IMG/VR virus record: IMGVR_UViG_3300008262_000160
Location: 1-36,334 of that record
Reading direction: 5' to 3' (one strand)
From: a virus
DNA length: 36,334 bases
Under the pieces are notes generated by a model that was given only the letters and a program-made list of their open reading frames with translations, was not told the DNA's origin and searched no databases. Numbering within the stretch: the first letter of the stretch is position 1; each line of letters begins with the position of its first letter. Made by a program: the position numbers and the translations under genes. Below, one piece after another: positions 1 through 5,814 of the stretch.

Positions 1-80
1 TATAGATTTTTATAATTAAAAATTATCATTAATCTTTATTTATAGATTTTTATAATTAAAAATTATGATTAATCTTTATT
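1..80. repeat. 40-bp tandem repeat, two copies, at the left end
   Basis: Positions 1-40 and 41-80 are the same 40-bp AT-rich unit with one change (c at 27, g at 67), and a third copy starts at 81 for four bases. Each unit contains the short dyad ATAATT-AAA-AATTAT. The first 52 bases recur exactly as the last 52. The array lies between convergent genes (the rightward gene ending at 36273 and the leftward gene ending at 80), so it may act as a weak bidirectional terminator or a protein-binding iteron. The true copy number may have been collapsed in assembly. Confidence 0.85.
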
Positions 81-307
81 TATATACGCAAATCTGGGTT
101 ATTGTTGTATTTCCACATGACGACAAAATCAATGTTATAAACATCGCCCGTGTTCATATCTTCATAGCAGTATTTCATGTTTTGGCACTTAAAGAACAAC
201 GAACTAACGATGACACCTCTAAGCTTAAGCCTCATGAGCCTAATGTGATCATCCTGACAATTAGCAAATATTGGCTTATCTAGATCTGGCAATCTATTTC
301 TTTTCAT
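80..307 (-). CDS. Hypothetical protein, 75 aa
   Basis: I do not recognise this protein. It is the last gene of the leftward 80-1758 cluster. The ATG at 307 follows GGGGAA at a normal distance, which supports the start. The product is mixed polar and hydrophobic with no clear membrane segment. It has two cysteines in the middle (C-Q-N-M-K-Y-C) and an aromatic Asn-rich tail. The stop lies at the edge of the 40-bp tandem repeat, so the gene ends where the convergent rightward gene across the circle joint also ends. Cluster position and ribosome site favour a real gene; function is unknown. Confidence 0.5.
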   Translation of the reverse strand: MKRNRLPDLDKPIFANCQDDHIRLMRLKLRGVIVSSLFFKCQNMKYCYEDMNTGDVYNIDFVVMWKYNNNPDLRI

Positions 308-339
308 CTTGTTCCCCGAGGCTTATTACATTAATAAAT

Positions 340-525
340 TCATTGCGTTTTGTTATCTTCTTTATACAAAGTTTGACACAGATATTCTTTATTTAGCACA
401 GCACCTCCAGATGGCTTATAACCTTGGGCTGCATAAGGTATTATTTTATTTGTCAAGTTTTCTGATAAAGAATCAATATCTCCAAAAAAACTAACACTTG
501 AACATAAAACTATTATTGAAATCAC
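340..525 (-). CDS. Small DUF1737-like protein, GTG start
   Basis: The 61-residue product starts at GTG (525), preceded by AAGGA nine bases upstream inside the end of the neighbouring small gene. The first 15 residues are hydrophobic and could be a short signal or lipoprotein-type leader with a cysteine at residue 8. The second half (AAQGYKPSGGAV followed by Y-L-C-Q-T-L) fits the DUF1737-type pattern of a helix, then G-[WY]-x-P-x-G-G, then a strand ending in Q-[AT]-[LM]. The gene at 720-1175 has a similar C-terminal end, so the cluster may hold two diverged copies. The DUF1737 call is from memory of the pattern; the role of such proteins in phages is not known to me. Confidence 0.55.
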   Translation of the reverse strand: MISIIVLCSSVSFFGDIDSLSENLTNKIIPYAAQGYKPSGGAVLNKEYLCQTLYKEDNKTQ

Positions 526-527
526 TT

Positions 528-698
528 TTATACATCCTTAAATTTAAAACTATCAAATAATTCATCAAGTAAATTATCCAACTTATCTTTTTCTATTTCT
601 TTCTTTTTATTATTAGGCTTTCTAATGTTGTCTTTTTTTAAGACATTTCCCCATTTATCAGTTTTTGAAAATTCATTCTTTTTGTATATGCTATTCAA
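528..698 (-). CDS. Small charged protein, 56 aa, TTG start
   Basis: An open frame of 56 residues begins at TTG (698), seven bases after AAAAGGTG, and ends three bases before the GTG of the next gene. The product is very rich in Lys, Asp and Asn and should be helical and soluble (for example LDNLLDELFDSFKFKDV at the C-terminus). I do not recognise a family. Tight packing between 720-1175 and 340-525, one strand and a good ribosome site are the evidence that it is real. The TTG start is inferred: there is no ATG near the ribosome site. Confidence 0.5.
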   Translation of the reverse strand: MNSIYKKNEFSKTDKWGNVLKKDNIRKPNNKKKEIEKDKLDNLLDELFDSFKFKDV

Positions 699-719
699 AA
701 GATCACCTTTTATTTAATA

Positions 720-1175
720 TTAATCTTTTTTAATCATTGGTTGGAAAAATTTGTATGGCAAAATAAGATTATTATAATAATCAGTAATAAAAAAGCCATT
801 TAAAGGCTCATATCCTTCTTTTATCATTAAATTAACCTGATCGCATAATTGTTCAATAGTTTCTTGTTTAACAACAATATATTTTGGTTTTTCATCAGAT
901 TTTTTAGATTTTTTTATTTCTTCTAAAAGAAAATAAGAATTTTCATTGTTTTTAAATGCATCAAAAGAAAACAATTGATTAATGTTAGAATTTAATAATT
1001 TATTGTTTTTATAAGAAAGATAACACCATTTTTTCATAAATTCTTTATAATCAAGAGATTCAAAATCAGATAAAATTTCATATCTGTCTGAGCCAACAAT
1101 TACTTTTTTGTTATGCATTAAATTTTTAATGAATTGAATATAATTTATTTCGTTAATCTTATAATTAGTAGTCAT
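720..1175 (-). CDS. Hypothetical protein with DUF1737-like C-terminus
   Basis: The 151-residue protein starts at the ATG at 1175 behind AAAGGAAAG. The N-terminal two thirds is Lys, Asn and aromatic rich with no family I recognise. From about residue 97 it has a compact module: a strand (KYIVVKQ), a helix containing LCDQVNLMIKEGYEP, then LNGFFIT and a final strand ending in FFQPMIK. That order matches the short DUF1737-type fold found in many phage and bacterial small proteins. It sits in the leftward cluster driven by the promoter at 1793-1821. The module call is moderate; the function of the larger N-terminal part is unknown. Confidence 0.6.
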   Translation of the reverse strand: MTTNYKINEINYIQFIKNLMHNKKVIVGSDRYEILSDFESLDYKEFMKKWCYLSYKNNKLLNSNINQLFSFDAFKNNENSYFLLEEIKKSKKSDEKPKYIVVKQETIEQLCDQVNLMIKEGYEPLNGFFITDYYNNLILPYKFFQPMIKKD

Positions 1176-1220
1176 TTTGCTTTCCTTTGTAAATTAGTCA
1201 TAAGCTCATTAAAGTATGTA

Positions 1221-1640
1221 TCAAATTTTATCTTCATTTTCGCAAAAATGTTTTAATCTCTTAAGAGTATTTTTTATTAAGAAAAAGCTTGTTTCTTTTT
1301 TACACTCTATTTTGTCAAAATCACATAATTTATTTATGTTATTTAACATGAACTGAAAAGTTATTTTTATTGAATCAAAATTTTCATCATTTTTTATATC
1401 ATTATTTTTTATATAATTTGATAAAAAACTACATGCTTTTGATATTGAAATTAAATCATCTTCTATATGATCTATATCGAACTTTAATGATTTTATTAAA
1501 TCAAGACTATATCCTAAATCTTCATATCCTTCAGTTAAACAAAGTGTAAGCATAGCTATTTTATTATAGCTAGAAATAATATCATCATATGATTTTTTAT
1601 CATATCTCTTCATGATGATTTCATGTTCTTTTATATTCAT
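1221..1640 (-). CDS. Hypothetical helical protein, 139 aa
   Basis: The product is Lys, Ile, Asn and Asp rich and appears all-helical, with several amphipathic stretches (for example ISISKACSFLSNYI). No membrane segment or catalytic motif is visible. The ATG at 1640 directly follows the stop of the 38-residue gene at 1642-1758, and that gene's last codons (TTTTGGAGTTTTGA) supply a GGAG ribosome site, so the two are translationally linked. It is the second gene of the leftward cluster. I do not recognise the family. Confidence 0.65.
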   Translation of the reverse strand: MNIKEHEIIMKRYDKKSYDDIISSYNKIAMLTLCLTEGYEDLGYSLDLIKSLKFDIDHIEDDLISISKACSFLSNYIKNNDIKNDENFDSIKITFQFMLNNINKLCDFDKIECKKETSFFLIKNTLKRLKHFCENEDKI

Positions 1641-1641
1641 T

Positions 1642-1758
1642 TCAAAACTCCAAAAATTTATAATTTATAATATTTTGAAGCTCATCATCATTTGAATGGT
1701 TATACTCATCAATAAGCTCTTCTAACATTAATATTTCTTCTTTAATACTATTATTCAT
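1642..1758 (-). CDS. Small acidic leader protein, 38 aa
   Basis: The reverse strand encodes 38 residues from an ATG at 1758, preceded by AGGGGAAT four bases upstream, and ends just before the start of the next gene, for which it carries the Shine-Dalgarno sequence. The product is acidic and helical (EEILMLEELIDEYNHSNDDE). It is the first gene after the leftward promoter at 1793-1821. There is no recognised family. It could be a real micro-protein or mainly a translated leader that couples translation of the downstream gene. Confidence 0.5.
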   Translation of the reverse strand: MNNSIKEEILMLEELIDEYNHSNDDELQNIINYKFLEF

Positions 1759-1792
1759 TTTATTCCCCTAATTTCCTGTTGTTTACAAATTA

Positions 1793-1821
1793 AATATACA
1801 ATGTAATTTTGTTAATGTCAA
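1793..1821 (-). promoter_or_regulatory. Leftward sigma70-like promoter for the 80-1758 cluster
   Basis: On the reverse strand TTGACA (1821-1816) is followed after exactly 17 bases by TATATT (1798-1793). The -35 is a perfect consensus match. The predicted start lies about 30 bases upstream of the first small gene. The perfect inverted repeat at 1828-1862 lies just upstream of the -35 and could bind a regulator. Confidence 0.75.
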
Positions 1822-1827
1822 ATAATT

Positions 1828-1862
1828 TTAATACTTATTATTAAAATAATAATAAGTATTAA
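1828..1862. promoter_or_regulatory. Perfect 15-bp inverted repeat upstream of leftward promoter
   Basis: The arms TTAATACTTATTATT (1828-1842) and AATAATAAGTATTAA (1848-1862) are exact reverse complements separated by 5 bases. The arms are 13 of 15 A or T, so this is either a regulator site or part of an AT-rich unwinding region. It sits six bases upstream of the leftward -35 and about 105 bases from the DnaA-box array. Confidence 0.65.
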
Positions 1863-1967
1863 TTGGTATGAGGTTTTCTATACGTGATTTATGCTTAACT
1901 TGATTTTAAATGTAAAGATGTAATTTATAAGAAATTGGTCACTAATTTTACAAATTTAATGACTTTT

Positions 1968-2020
1968 TGTGAATAACCTGTGGATAAGTTGTGAATAACT
2001 TGTGGATATCTTGTGTATAA
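1968..2020. other. Candidate replication origin: five DnaA-box-like 9-mers at 11-bp period
   Basis: Five 9-mers lie in one orientation with starts exactly 11 bp apart: TGTGAATAA (1968), TGTGGATAA (1979), TGTGAATAA (1990), TGTGGATAT (2001) and TGTGTATAA (2012). The second is the exact complement of the consensus DnaA box TTATCCACA and the others differ from it by one base. An 11-bp period puts all boxes on one face of the helix, as in known origins bound by DnaA oligomers. The flank at 1760-1965 is very AT rich, suitable for unwinding. The array lies between divergent gene blocks. No phage initiator, helicase or primase is visible in the window, which fits use of host DnaA. Origin activity is inferred. 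Confidence 0.75.
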
Positions 2021-2038
2021 CTATCAAATATCCTTGAA

Positions 2039-2123
2039 CATTCATGAATGAATGACTGAAGGACACGCTTCACTCCGCACCTTTTGGGAATGTGCGTTCG
2101 CGTGTCCGTCATTCATGAATGAC
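2039..2123. other. GC-rich structured element with nested inverted repeats
   Basis: GGACACGC (2061-2068) pairs with GCGTGTCC (2100-2107), and inside it GCAC (2077-2080) can pair with GTGC (2092-2095). Outside lie two palindromes sharing ATTCATGAAT: CATTCATGAATG at 2039-2050 and the perfect 16-bp GTCATTCATGAATGAC at 2108-2123. The right palindrome is followed by CTTTTCTTT. The base composition is far more GC-rich than the flanks. It directly follows the DnaA-box array. It could be a single-strand initiation hairpin, a small structured RNA ending in a terminator, or a pair of operators. The structure is seen; the role is inferred. Confidence 0.6.
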
Positions 2124-2132
2124 CTTTTCTTT

Positions 2133-2162
2133 ATGTTACTTTCTTTTAAAAATATTTGTCAA
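2133..2162 (-). promoter_or_regulatory. Possible leftward promoter into the structured element
   Basis: On the reverse strand TTGACA (2162-2157) is followed by an 18-base spacer and TAACAT (2138-2133). The -35 is perfect but the -10 is weak. If used, the transcript would run through the GC-rich hairpins and the DnaA-box array, as a primer or regulatory RNA would. There is no obvious coding frame at its start. Confidence 0.3.
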
Positions 2163-2275
2163 GTCTTTTTTTTAATTATTTTAATTAACAACACATAACT
2201 CTTTGATTTTAAATAATAAATTTTATTAACAATTAAACGTCAAATGTTATTATTAATCATTTGGAGGTATTAATT

Positions 2276-2425
2276 ATGAATAAGACCTATTTAATGAAGT
2301 TTATAAAGCTAACAATGAAAGATATCGCATATAGCTACCATCACAACGAGGATGATATTGAATACATCCTATCGCTCTCTAAACGCCTTGCAACGCTAAT
2401 AGAGAAATACAAAGATAATAAATAA
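2276..2425 (+). CDS. Small hypothetical protein, 49 aa
   Basis: The ATG at 2276 follows TTGGAGGT eight bases upstream, one of the strongest ribosome sites in the window. The 49-residue product has a basic, partly hydrophobic N-terminal helix and a long C-terminal helix with an acidic junction (HHNEDDIEY) and a Lys-rich end. There is no recognised family. It is the first rightward gene after the origin region and is followed by the promoter at 2440-2468, so it may be transcribed separately from the repeat-gene block. Confidence 0.6.
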   Translation: MNKTYLMKFIKLTMKDIAYSYHHNEDDIEYILSLSKRLATLIEKYKDNK

Positions 2426-2439
2426 TGTTATAAAAGTTA

Positions 2440-2468
2440 TTGACTGTTATTAATTTCTATATTACTAT
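2440..2468 (+). promoter_or_regulatory. Rightward sigma70-like promoter of the early repeat-gene block
   Basis: TTGACT (2440-2445), a 17-base spacer and TACTAT (2463-2468) lie 33 bases before the ATG at 2501, which has AAAAAGGAAA as ribosome site. The genes from 2501 to about 6824 follow with short or overlapping junctions and no other strong promoter, so this is the likely main promoter for the Trp-repeat family. Confidence 0.7.
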
Positions 2469-2500
2469 TAATTTGTATCAACATTAAAAAGGAAACTGAA

Positions 2501-2818
2501 ATGAATAATTTAGAGAATAGAATGGTTGTTGGTGATTATGATAACCCGTCATTAATGTCTGGTTGCGCAGGCACTTCATTCTTTAATGATTCATATGAAA
2601 ACGAAGAATTAACCAATTCAAAAGAATTAGCTTACTACAAAGAAGCGGCCACCTGTTTTAATGAAAGAAAAATAAACTCATTAAGATCTCTTTTAGAAGA
2701 GATGGCAGATTCAATTCCTTATGAAGAAAAATTCTCTACAAAAAGACAAGAAATAAGCGACATAATTGATAGTCTAGATGACTTTCAATATTTTTTAGAG
2801 TTAGCTCAAAGTAACTAA
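2501..2818 (+). CDS. Hypothetical acidic protein, 105 aa
   Basis: The product is acidic and mostly helical, with a Gly/Ser/Pro-containing N-terminus (about residues 8-27) followed by long helices (YYKEAATCFNERKINSL, and an acidic C-terminal helix). I do not recognise a family. The start is well supported by AAAAAGGAAACTGAA before the ATG and by the promoter at 2440-2468. It is the first gene of the operon that carries the Trp-repeat family and is separated from the first repeat gene by 40 bases. Confidence 0.7.
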   Translation: MNNLENRMVVGDYDNPSLMSGCAGTSFFNDSYENEELTNSKELAYYKEAATCFNERKINSLRSLLEEMADSIPYEEKFSTKRQEISDIIDSLDDFQYFLELAQSN

Positions 2819-2858
2819 AATAATTAAACAGTTTTAACAAATCAAAAGGAAAACAATC

Positions 2859-3254
2859 ATGAAAATATCACAACTTAAAAACGCTCCACAATGGTTACTA
2901 AAAGCTGCAGTGGAGGATGAGGATGTAGAAATTATTGATGGAATGGTGATTTGGAAAAGTGGTATTTGGTTAAATGGTGTATGGGAAAATGGAGTGTGGG
3001 AGGACGGTATATGGGTAAAAGGTATATGGGTTGATGGATTTTGGAAAAACGGTGTATGGGGAAATGGAATATGGGAGAGCGGAATTTGGGAAAATGGTGA
3101 GTTTCAGGATGGAGAATGGATAAATGGAACATGGATAAATGGAATATGGGAAGATGGAATTTGGCTTAATGGAGTTTGGATAAATGGATTATGGGAAGAT
3201 GGTTGTTGGCTAGGTGGAGTTTGTAAAGATGAGAATAGAGGTAAGCAATCATGA
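2859..3254 (+). CDS. Trp-pentapeptide repeat protein 1 (W1), 131 aa
   Basis: This is the first of eight paralogues. Residues 1-35 form the family head (MKISQLKNAPQWLL, then the acidic EDEDVEIIDG). It is followed by about 19 units of the five-residue repeat G-x-W-x-[ND], with one Trp replaced by Phe (unit 11) and the last by Cys. At DNA level this is an imperfect 15-bp tandem repeat. A central large residue with a small residue two positions before it resembles pentapeptide-repeat beta-helices (A-[DN]-[LF]-x-x), but Trp in the core position is not the known family, so the fold is inferred. No signal peptide or catalytic motif is visible. The end overlaps the next ATG as ATGA and the last codons (AGAGGTAAG) are its ribosome site. 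Confidence 0.85.
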   Translation: MKISQLKNAPQWLLKAAVEDEDVEIIDGMVIWKSGIWLNGVWENGVWEDGIWVKGIWVDGFWKNGVWGNGIWESGIWENGEFQDGEWINGTWINGIWEDGIWLNGVWINGLWEDGCWLGGVCKDENRGKQS

Positions 3255-3973
3255 GAATATCACAACTTGAAGATGCTCCTCAGTGGTTACTGAATGCAAA
3301 GGTAGAGGATGAGGATGTAGAGATTATTGATGGGAAAGTAATTTGGAAAATCGGTACTTGGAAAGGTGGGTCATGGAAAAATGGAACATGGAAAAATGGA
3401 GTATGGCAGGATGGCTTATGGATTAACGGAACATGGGAGAATGGGTTCTGGGAAGATGGAACATGGGAAGACGGTACTTGGAAAAATGGAATTTGGAAAA
3501 ACGGAGTTTGGCAGAATGGGGCATGGAATAATGGATTATGGAAAGGTGGAACATGGAGAAATGGCATTTGGAATAATGGAAGATGGAAAGGTGGAATTTG
3601 GAATTATGGAGTATGGGAGAATGGAATTTGGTTAGATGGAACATGGAGGAATGGAACATGGAATAATGGAAAATGGAAAAATGGAGAATGGAAAAATGGA
3701 ACATGGATTGATGGAACTTGGTATTATGGATTATGGGAGCACGGAGTTTGGAGAAATGGAATATGGAAATATGGAATGTTTGATGGTGGAACATGGAATA
3801 ATGGAAATTGGATAAATGGCGCTTGGAAAGATGGACTGTGGAAAGATGGGACTTGGAGAAATGGAGTTTGGGTAAATGGAATATGGCAGGATGGGTTATG
3901 GATTAATGGAGAATGGAAAAATGGAACATGGGTAAAGGGAGTTTGTGAAGATCAGCATAGAGGAAAACAATAA
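3251..3973 (+). CDS. Trp-pentapeptide repeat protein 2 (W2), longest copy, 240 aa
   Basis: This is the longest family member. The same head (MRISQLEDAPQWLL, acidic EDEDVEII) precedes about 41 uninterrupted units of G-x-W-x-[ND]. A single unit has Phe for Trp (MFDGG near residue 180) and the final unit has Cys. All units stay in exact five-residue register, so if the repeat is a four-sided helix it would make about ten turns. The start overlaps the stop of W1 (ATGA) and the stop TAA shares a base with the ATG of W3, so the genes are translationally coupled. The Lys/Arg, Glu, Asn and Thr choice at variable positions changes from unit to unit. Function unknown. Confidence 0.85.
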   Translation: MRISQLEDAPQWLLNAKVEDEDVEIIDGKVIWKIGTWKGGSWKNGTWKNGVWQDGLWINGTWENGFWEDGTWEDGTWKNGIWKNGVWQNGAWNNGLWKGGTWRNGIWNNGRWKGGIWNYGVWENGIWLDGTWRNGTWNNGKWKNGEWKNGTWIDGTWYYGLWEHGVWRNGIWKYGMFDGGTWNNGNWINGAWKDGLWKDGTWRNGVWVNGIWQDGLWINGEWKNGTWVKGVCEDQHRGKQ

Positions 3974-4326
3974 TGAAAATATCAGAGCTTAAAGACGCTC
4001 CTCAGTGGCTAATTGATGCTGAAGTAGAAGATGAAGATGTAGAAATTATTGATGGGATAGTTATTTGGAAAAGTGGTATTTGGCATTATGGCAATTGGAA
4101 AAATGGAACATGGGAAAGTGGACATTGGGGAGATGGATTGTGGGAAAAAGGAATATGGAAACGCGGGCATTGGCTAAATGGATTGTGGAAAAATGGAACA
4201 TGGAATGATGGAATTTGGAATAATGGATTATGGGAGAATGGAGTTTGGAAGGATGGTATATGGATGGACGGTAAATGGATAGATGGCAAATGGGAAGACG
4301 GCATCCGAATGAATTGTATTAGATAA
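3973..4326 (+). CDS. Trp-pentapeptide repeat protein 3 (W3), 117 aa
   Basis: The head is intact (MKISELKDAPQWLI, acidic EDEDVEIIDG) and is followed by about 16 pentapeptide units. The repeat then breaks at DGIRMNCIR and stops, without the short RGKQS-type tail that ends W1, W2 and W4. The loss of the Trp codon and of the usual tail suggests truncation of an originally longer gene. The start shares one base with the stop of W2. W4 follows after a 17-base gap with its own AAAGGT ribosome site, unlike the overlapping junctions elsewhere in the array, which supports a rearrangement at this end. Confidence 0.8.
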   Translation: MKISELKDAPQWLIDAEVEDEDVEIIDGIVIWKSGIWHYGNWKNGTWESGHWGDGLWEKGIWKRGHWLNGLWKNGTWNDGIWNNGLWENGVWKDGIWMDGKWIDGKWEDGIRMNCIR

Positions 4327-4343
4327 TAAAAAAAGGTAAATAA

Positions 4344-4793
4344 ATGAAAATATCACAACTTAAAGACGCTCCAAAATGGTTATTAAATGCAAAGATAGAG
4401 GATGAAGACGTAGAAATTATTGACGGAATGGTTATTTGGAAAAGTGGAACTTGGTTAAATGGATTATGGGAGAATGGAGTTTGGAAGGATGGATATTGGA
4501 AAAAGGGAAGATGGATGGGTGGCGTTTGGGAGTATGGATATTGGAAAAATGGAGTTTGGGAGAATGGAGTTTGGATGGATGGATGGTGGCTTAATGGAAA
4601 ATGGAAAAATGGAACATGGAATGATGGAATTTGGAATAATGGAACATGGAGAAATGGTTTTTGGAAAGACGAGAGAACGAAACATGGAAAAATGGAAAAT
4701 AGAAAGATAGGTTTAGTAAAAACTATAAGTGGAATTTTGATACGGTTACAAAGTGTTTTCCGTAAAAAATCAAATAAAGGAAAACAATCATGA
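4344..4793 (+). CDS. Trp-pentapeptide repeat protein 4 (W4), frameshifted C-terminal part
   Basis: After the family head there are about 16 in-register pentapeptide units to residue 109. The sequence then changes to a Lys/Arg-rich tail without the repeat. In another frame at 4682-4699 the DNA still encodes TWKNGK followed by a stop, so the array was longer and an indel around 4671-4681 shifted the frame. The tail ends with KSNKGKQS and the TGA overlaps the ATG of W5. The gene is still open and may make protein, but the C-terminal 40 residues are probably not the ancestral sequence. Confidence 0.75.
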   Translation: MKISQLKDAPKWLLNAKIEDEDVEIIDGMVIWKSGTWLNGLWENGVWKDGYWKKGRWMGGVWEYGYWKNGVWENGVWMDGWWLNGKWKNGTWNDGIWNNGTWRNGFWKDERTKHGKMENRKIGLVKTISGILIRLQSVFRKKSNKGKQS

Positions 4794-5020
4794 GAATATC
4801 AGAACTTAAAGACGCTCCAAAATGGTTACTTAGAGCTACAGTAGAAAATGAAGACGTAGAGATTGTTAATGGAAGAGTAATTTGGAAAAGTGGTATTTGG
4901 ATTGATGGAATTTGGCATTATGGAGTATGGAAAAATGGAATTTGGAGGAGTGGGCTGGTTCTTATATCAGGAGGATGCGTAAAAACTTTAGAATCGCCGA
5001 ACAAAATAATTAACAAATAG
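4790..5020 (+). CDS. Trp-pentapeptide repeat protein 5 (W5), near-empty copy, 76 aa
   Basis: This copy has a full head (MRISELKDAPKWLL, with NEDVEIVNG) but only about five pentapeptide units, the minimum in the family. The C-terminal tail (RSGLVLISGG through SPNKIINK) aligns with those of W6 and W7, so repeats were lost from the middle. It ends at TAG (5018-5020). Reading on in frame gives R-Q-S and a TGA at 5030-5032 that overlaps the ATG of W6, exactly as in W1, W4 and W7, so the TAG looks like a late nonsense change. The codons after it still provide AGAGGC as ribosome site for W6. Confidence 0.75.
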   Translation: MRISELKDAPKWLLRATVENEDVEIVNGRVIWKSGIWIDGIWHYGVWKNGIWRSGLVLISGGCVKTLESPNKIINK

Positions 5021-5028
5021 AGGCAATC

Positions 5029-5424
5029 ATGAAAATATCAGAACTTAAAGACGCACCTCAATGGTTGTTAGACGCTGAAGTAGAAGATGAGGACGTTGAA
5101 ATTACAAATGGCTTTGTAATTTGGCATAAAGGTATATGGTTAAATGGAGTGTGGCATGATGGAGTTTGGGAGCGTGGAATCTGGAAAAATGGAATTTGGG
5201 AGGAGGGATTGTGGAAGCATGGAGTATGGGAAAAGGGGGCTTGGATAAATGGATGGTGGGAAAATGGAACTTGGGAAAATGGATGGTGGAGACATGGAAT
5301 TTGGGAAAATGGAATATGGGAATATGGATATTGGCTTGGTGGAGTTTGGAAAGTTGGCGCTTGGAAGAATGGCTTGGTTCTTTTGTCAAATGAATACGTA
5401 AAAACTTCAAAATCTCCAAACTAA
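5029..5424 (+). CDS. Trp-pentapeptide repeat protein 6 (W6), 131 aa
   Basis: Head MKISELKDAPQWLL with acidic EDEDVEIT is followed by about 17 pentapeptide units and a tail (NGLVLLSNEYVKTSKSPN) shared with W5 and W7. Three units carry Trp-Trp (WWENG, WWRHG and the like). From about 5054 to 5198 the DNA is nearly identical to 6288-6431 in W8; the only block of difference is a 6-bp segment (ATGGCT here, its reverse complement AGCCAT there) between 7-bp inverted arms. W6 is followed by two unrelated small genes before the family resumes at 5815. Confidence 0.85.
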   Translation: MKISELKDAPQWLLDAEVEDEDVEITNGFVIWHKGIWLNGVWHDGVWERGIWKNGIWEEGLWKHGVWEKGAWINGWWENGTWENGWWRHGIWENGIWEYGYWLGGVWKVGAWKNGLVLLSNEYVKTSKSPN

Positions 5425-5441
5425 ATAACTAAGGGTGATTT

Positions 5442-5696
5442 ATGATTTTTGATTTCTTTGTAATGATCTATTCAATATTAGGTATTACCTTAATATTCTT
5501 TTCTTTCTTATTTAGCAATTTTAACAACAATATAAAATTTATAATATTTTTCTTGTCTGGCTCGGCAATATTATACAGCTCTCATTATATGGCGAAAGCA
5601 GAATATGAAAATTTAATAAACTTCAAAAGTAAAATAGAAGTTGTCTATGTTGACGACAAAATAAAAGGCGACCCATATGATTCTAAAATTAATTAA
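5442..5696 (+). CDS. Small membrane protein, 84 aa, two predicted membrane segments
   Basis: The N-terminal 55 residues contain two hydrophobic stretches (about 3-26 and 31-50), rich in Phe, Ile and Leu, with a short loop containing Asn and Lys. The remaining 30 residues are soluble and charged. No family is recognised. It interrupts the Trp-repeat array between W6 and W7 and its last 20 bases overlap the start of the zinc-ribbon-like gene at 5677. A ribosome site (AAGGGTG) precedes the ATG. It could be a holin-like or superinfection-related membrane protein, but nothing in the sequence decides this. Confidence 0.65.
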   Translation: MIFDFFVMIYSILGITLIFFSFLFSNFNNNIKFIIFFLSGSAILYSSHYMAKAEYENLINFKSKIEVVYVDDKIKGDPYDSKIN

Positions 5697-5811
5697 AAAA
5701 ATATCTCAATTTTTTTGCGAACATGAATTTCAAATAAAACATAAAATATATTTTGATCAATATACATGCATTAAATGCGGAAAAATAAAAATAAGAAATG
5801 ATTGGGAGTAA
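5677..5811 (+). CDS. Small zinc-ribbon-like protein, 44 aa
   Basis: The frame begins at ATG 5677 inside the end of the preceding gene and stops at 5811, three bases before the ATG of W7. The product has a C-E-H pair near residues 14-16 and C-I-K-C-G near residues 31-35, spaced as in small C-x-H / C-x-x-C zinc-binding ribbons common among phage micro-proteins. It is basic with an amphipathic N-terminus. The last codons (TGGGAGTAA) contain the ribosome site of W7. Metal binding is inferred from the Cys/His pattern alone. Confidence 0.6.
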   Translation: MILKLIKKISQFFCEHEFQIKHKIYFDQYTCIKCGKIKIRNDWE

Positions 5812-5814
5812 ATA

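Noticed and set aside
65-283. Rightward frame of 72 residues at the left end
   Set aside because: It is antisense to the 80-307 gene, starts within the 40-bp repeat and has no ribosome site.
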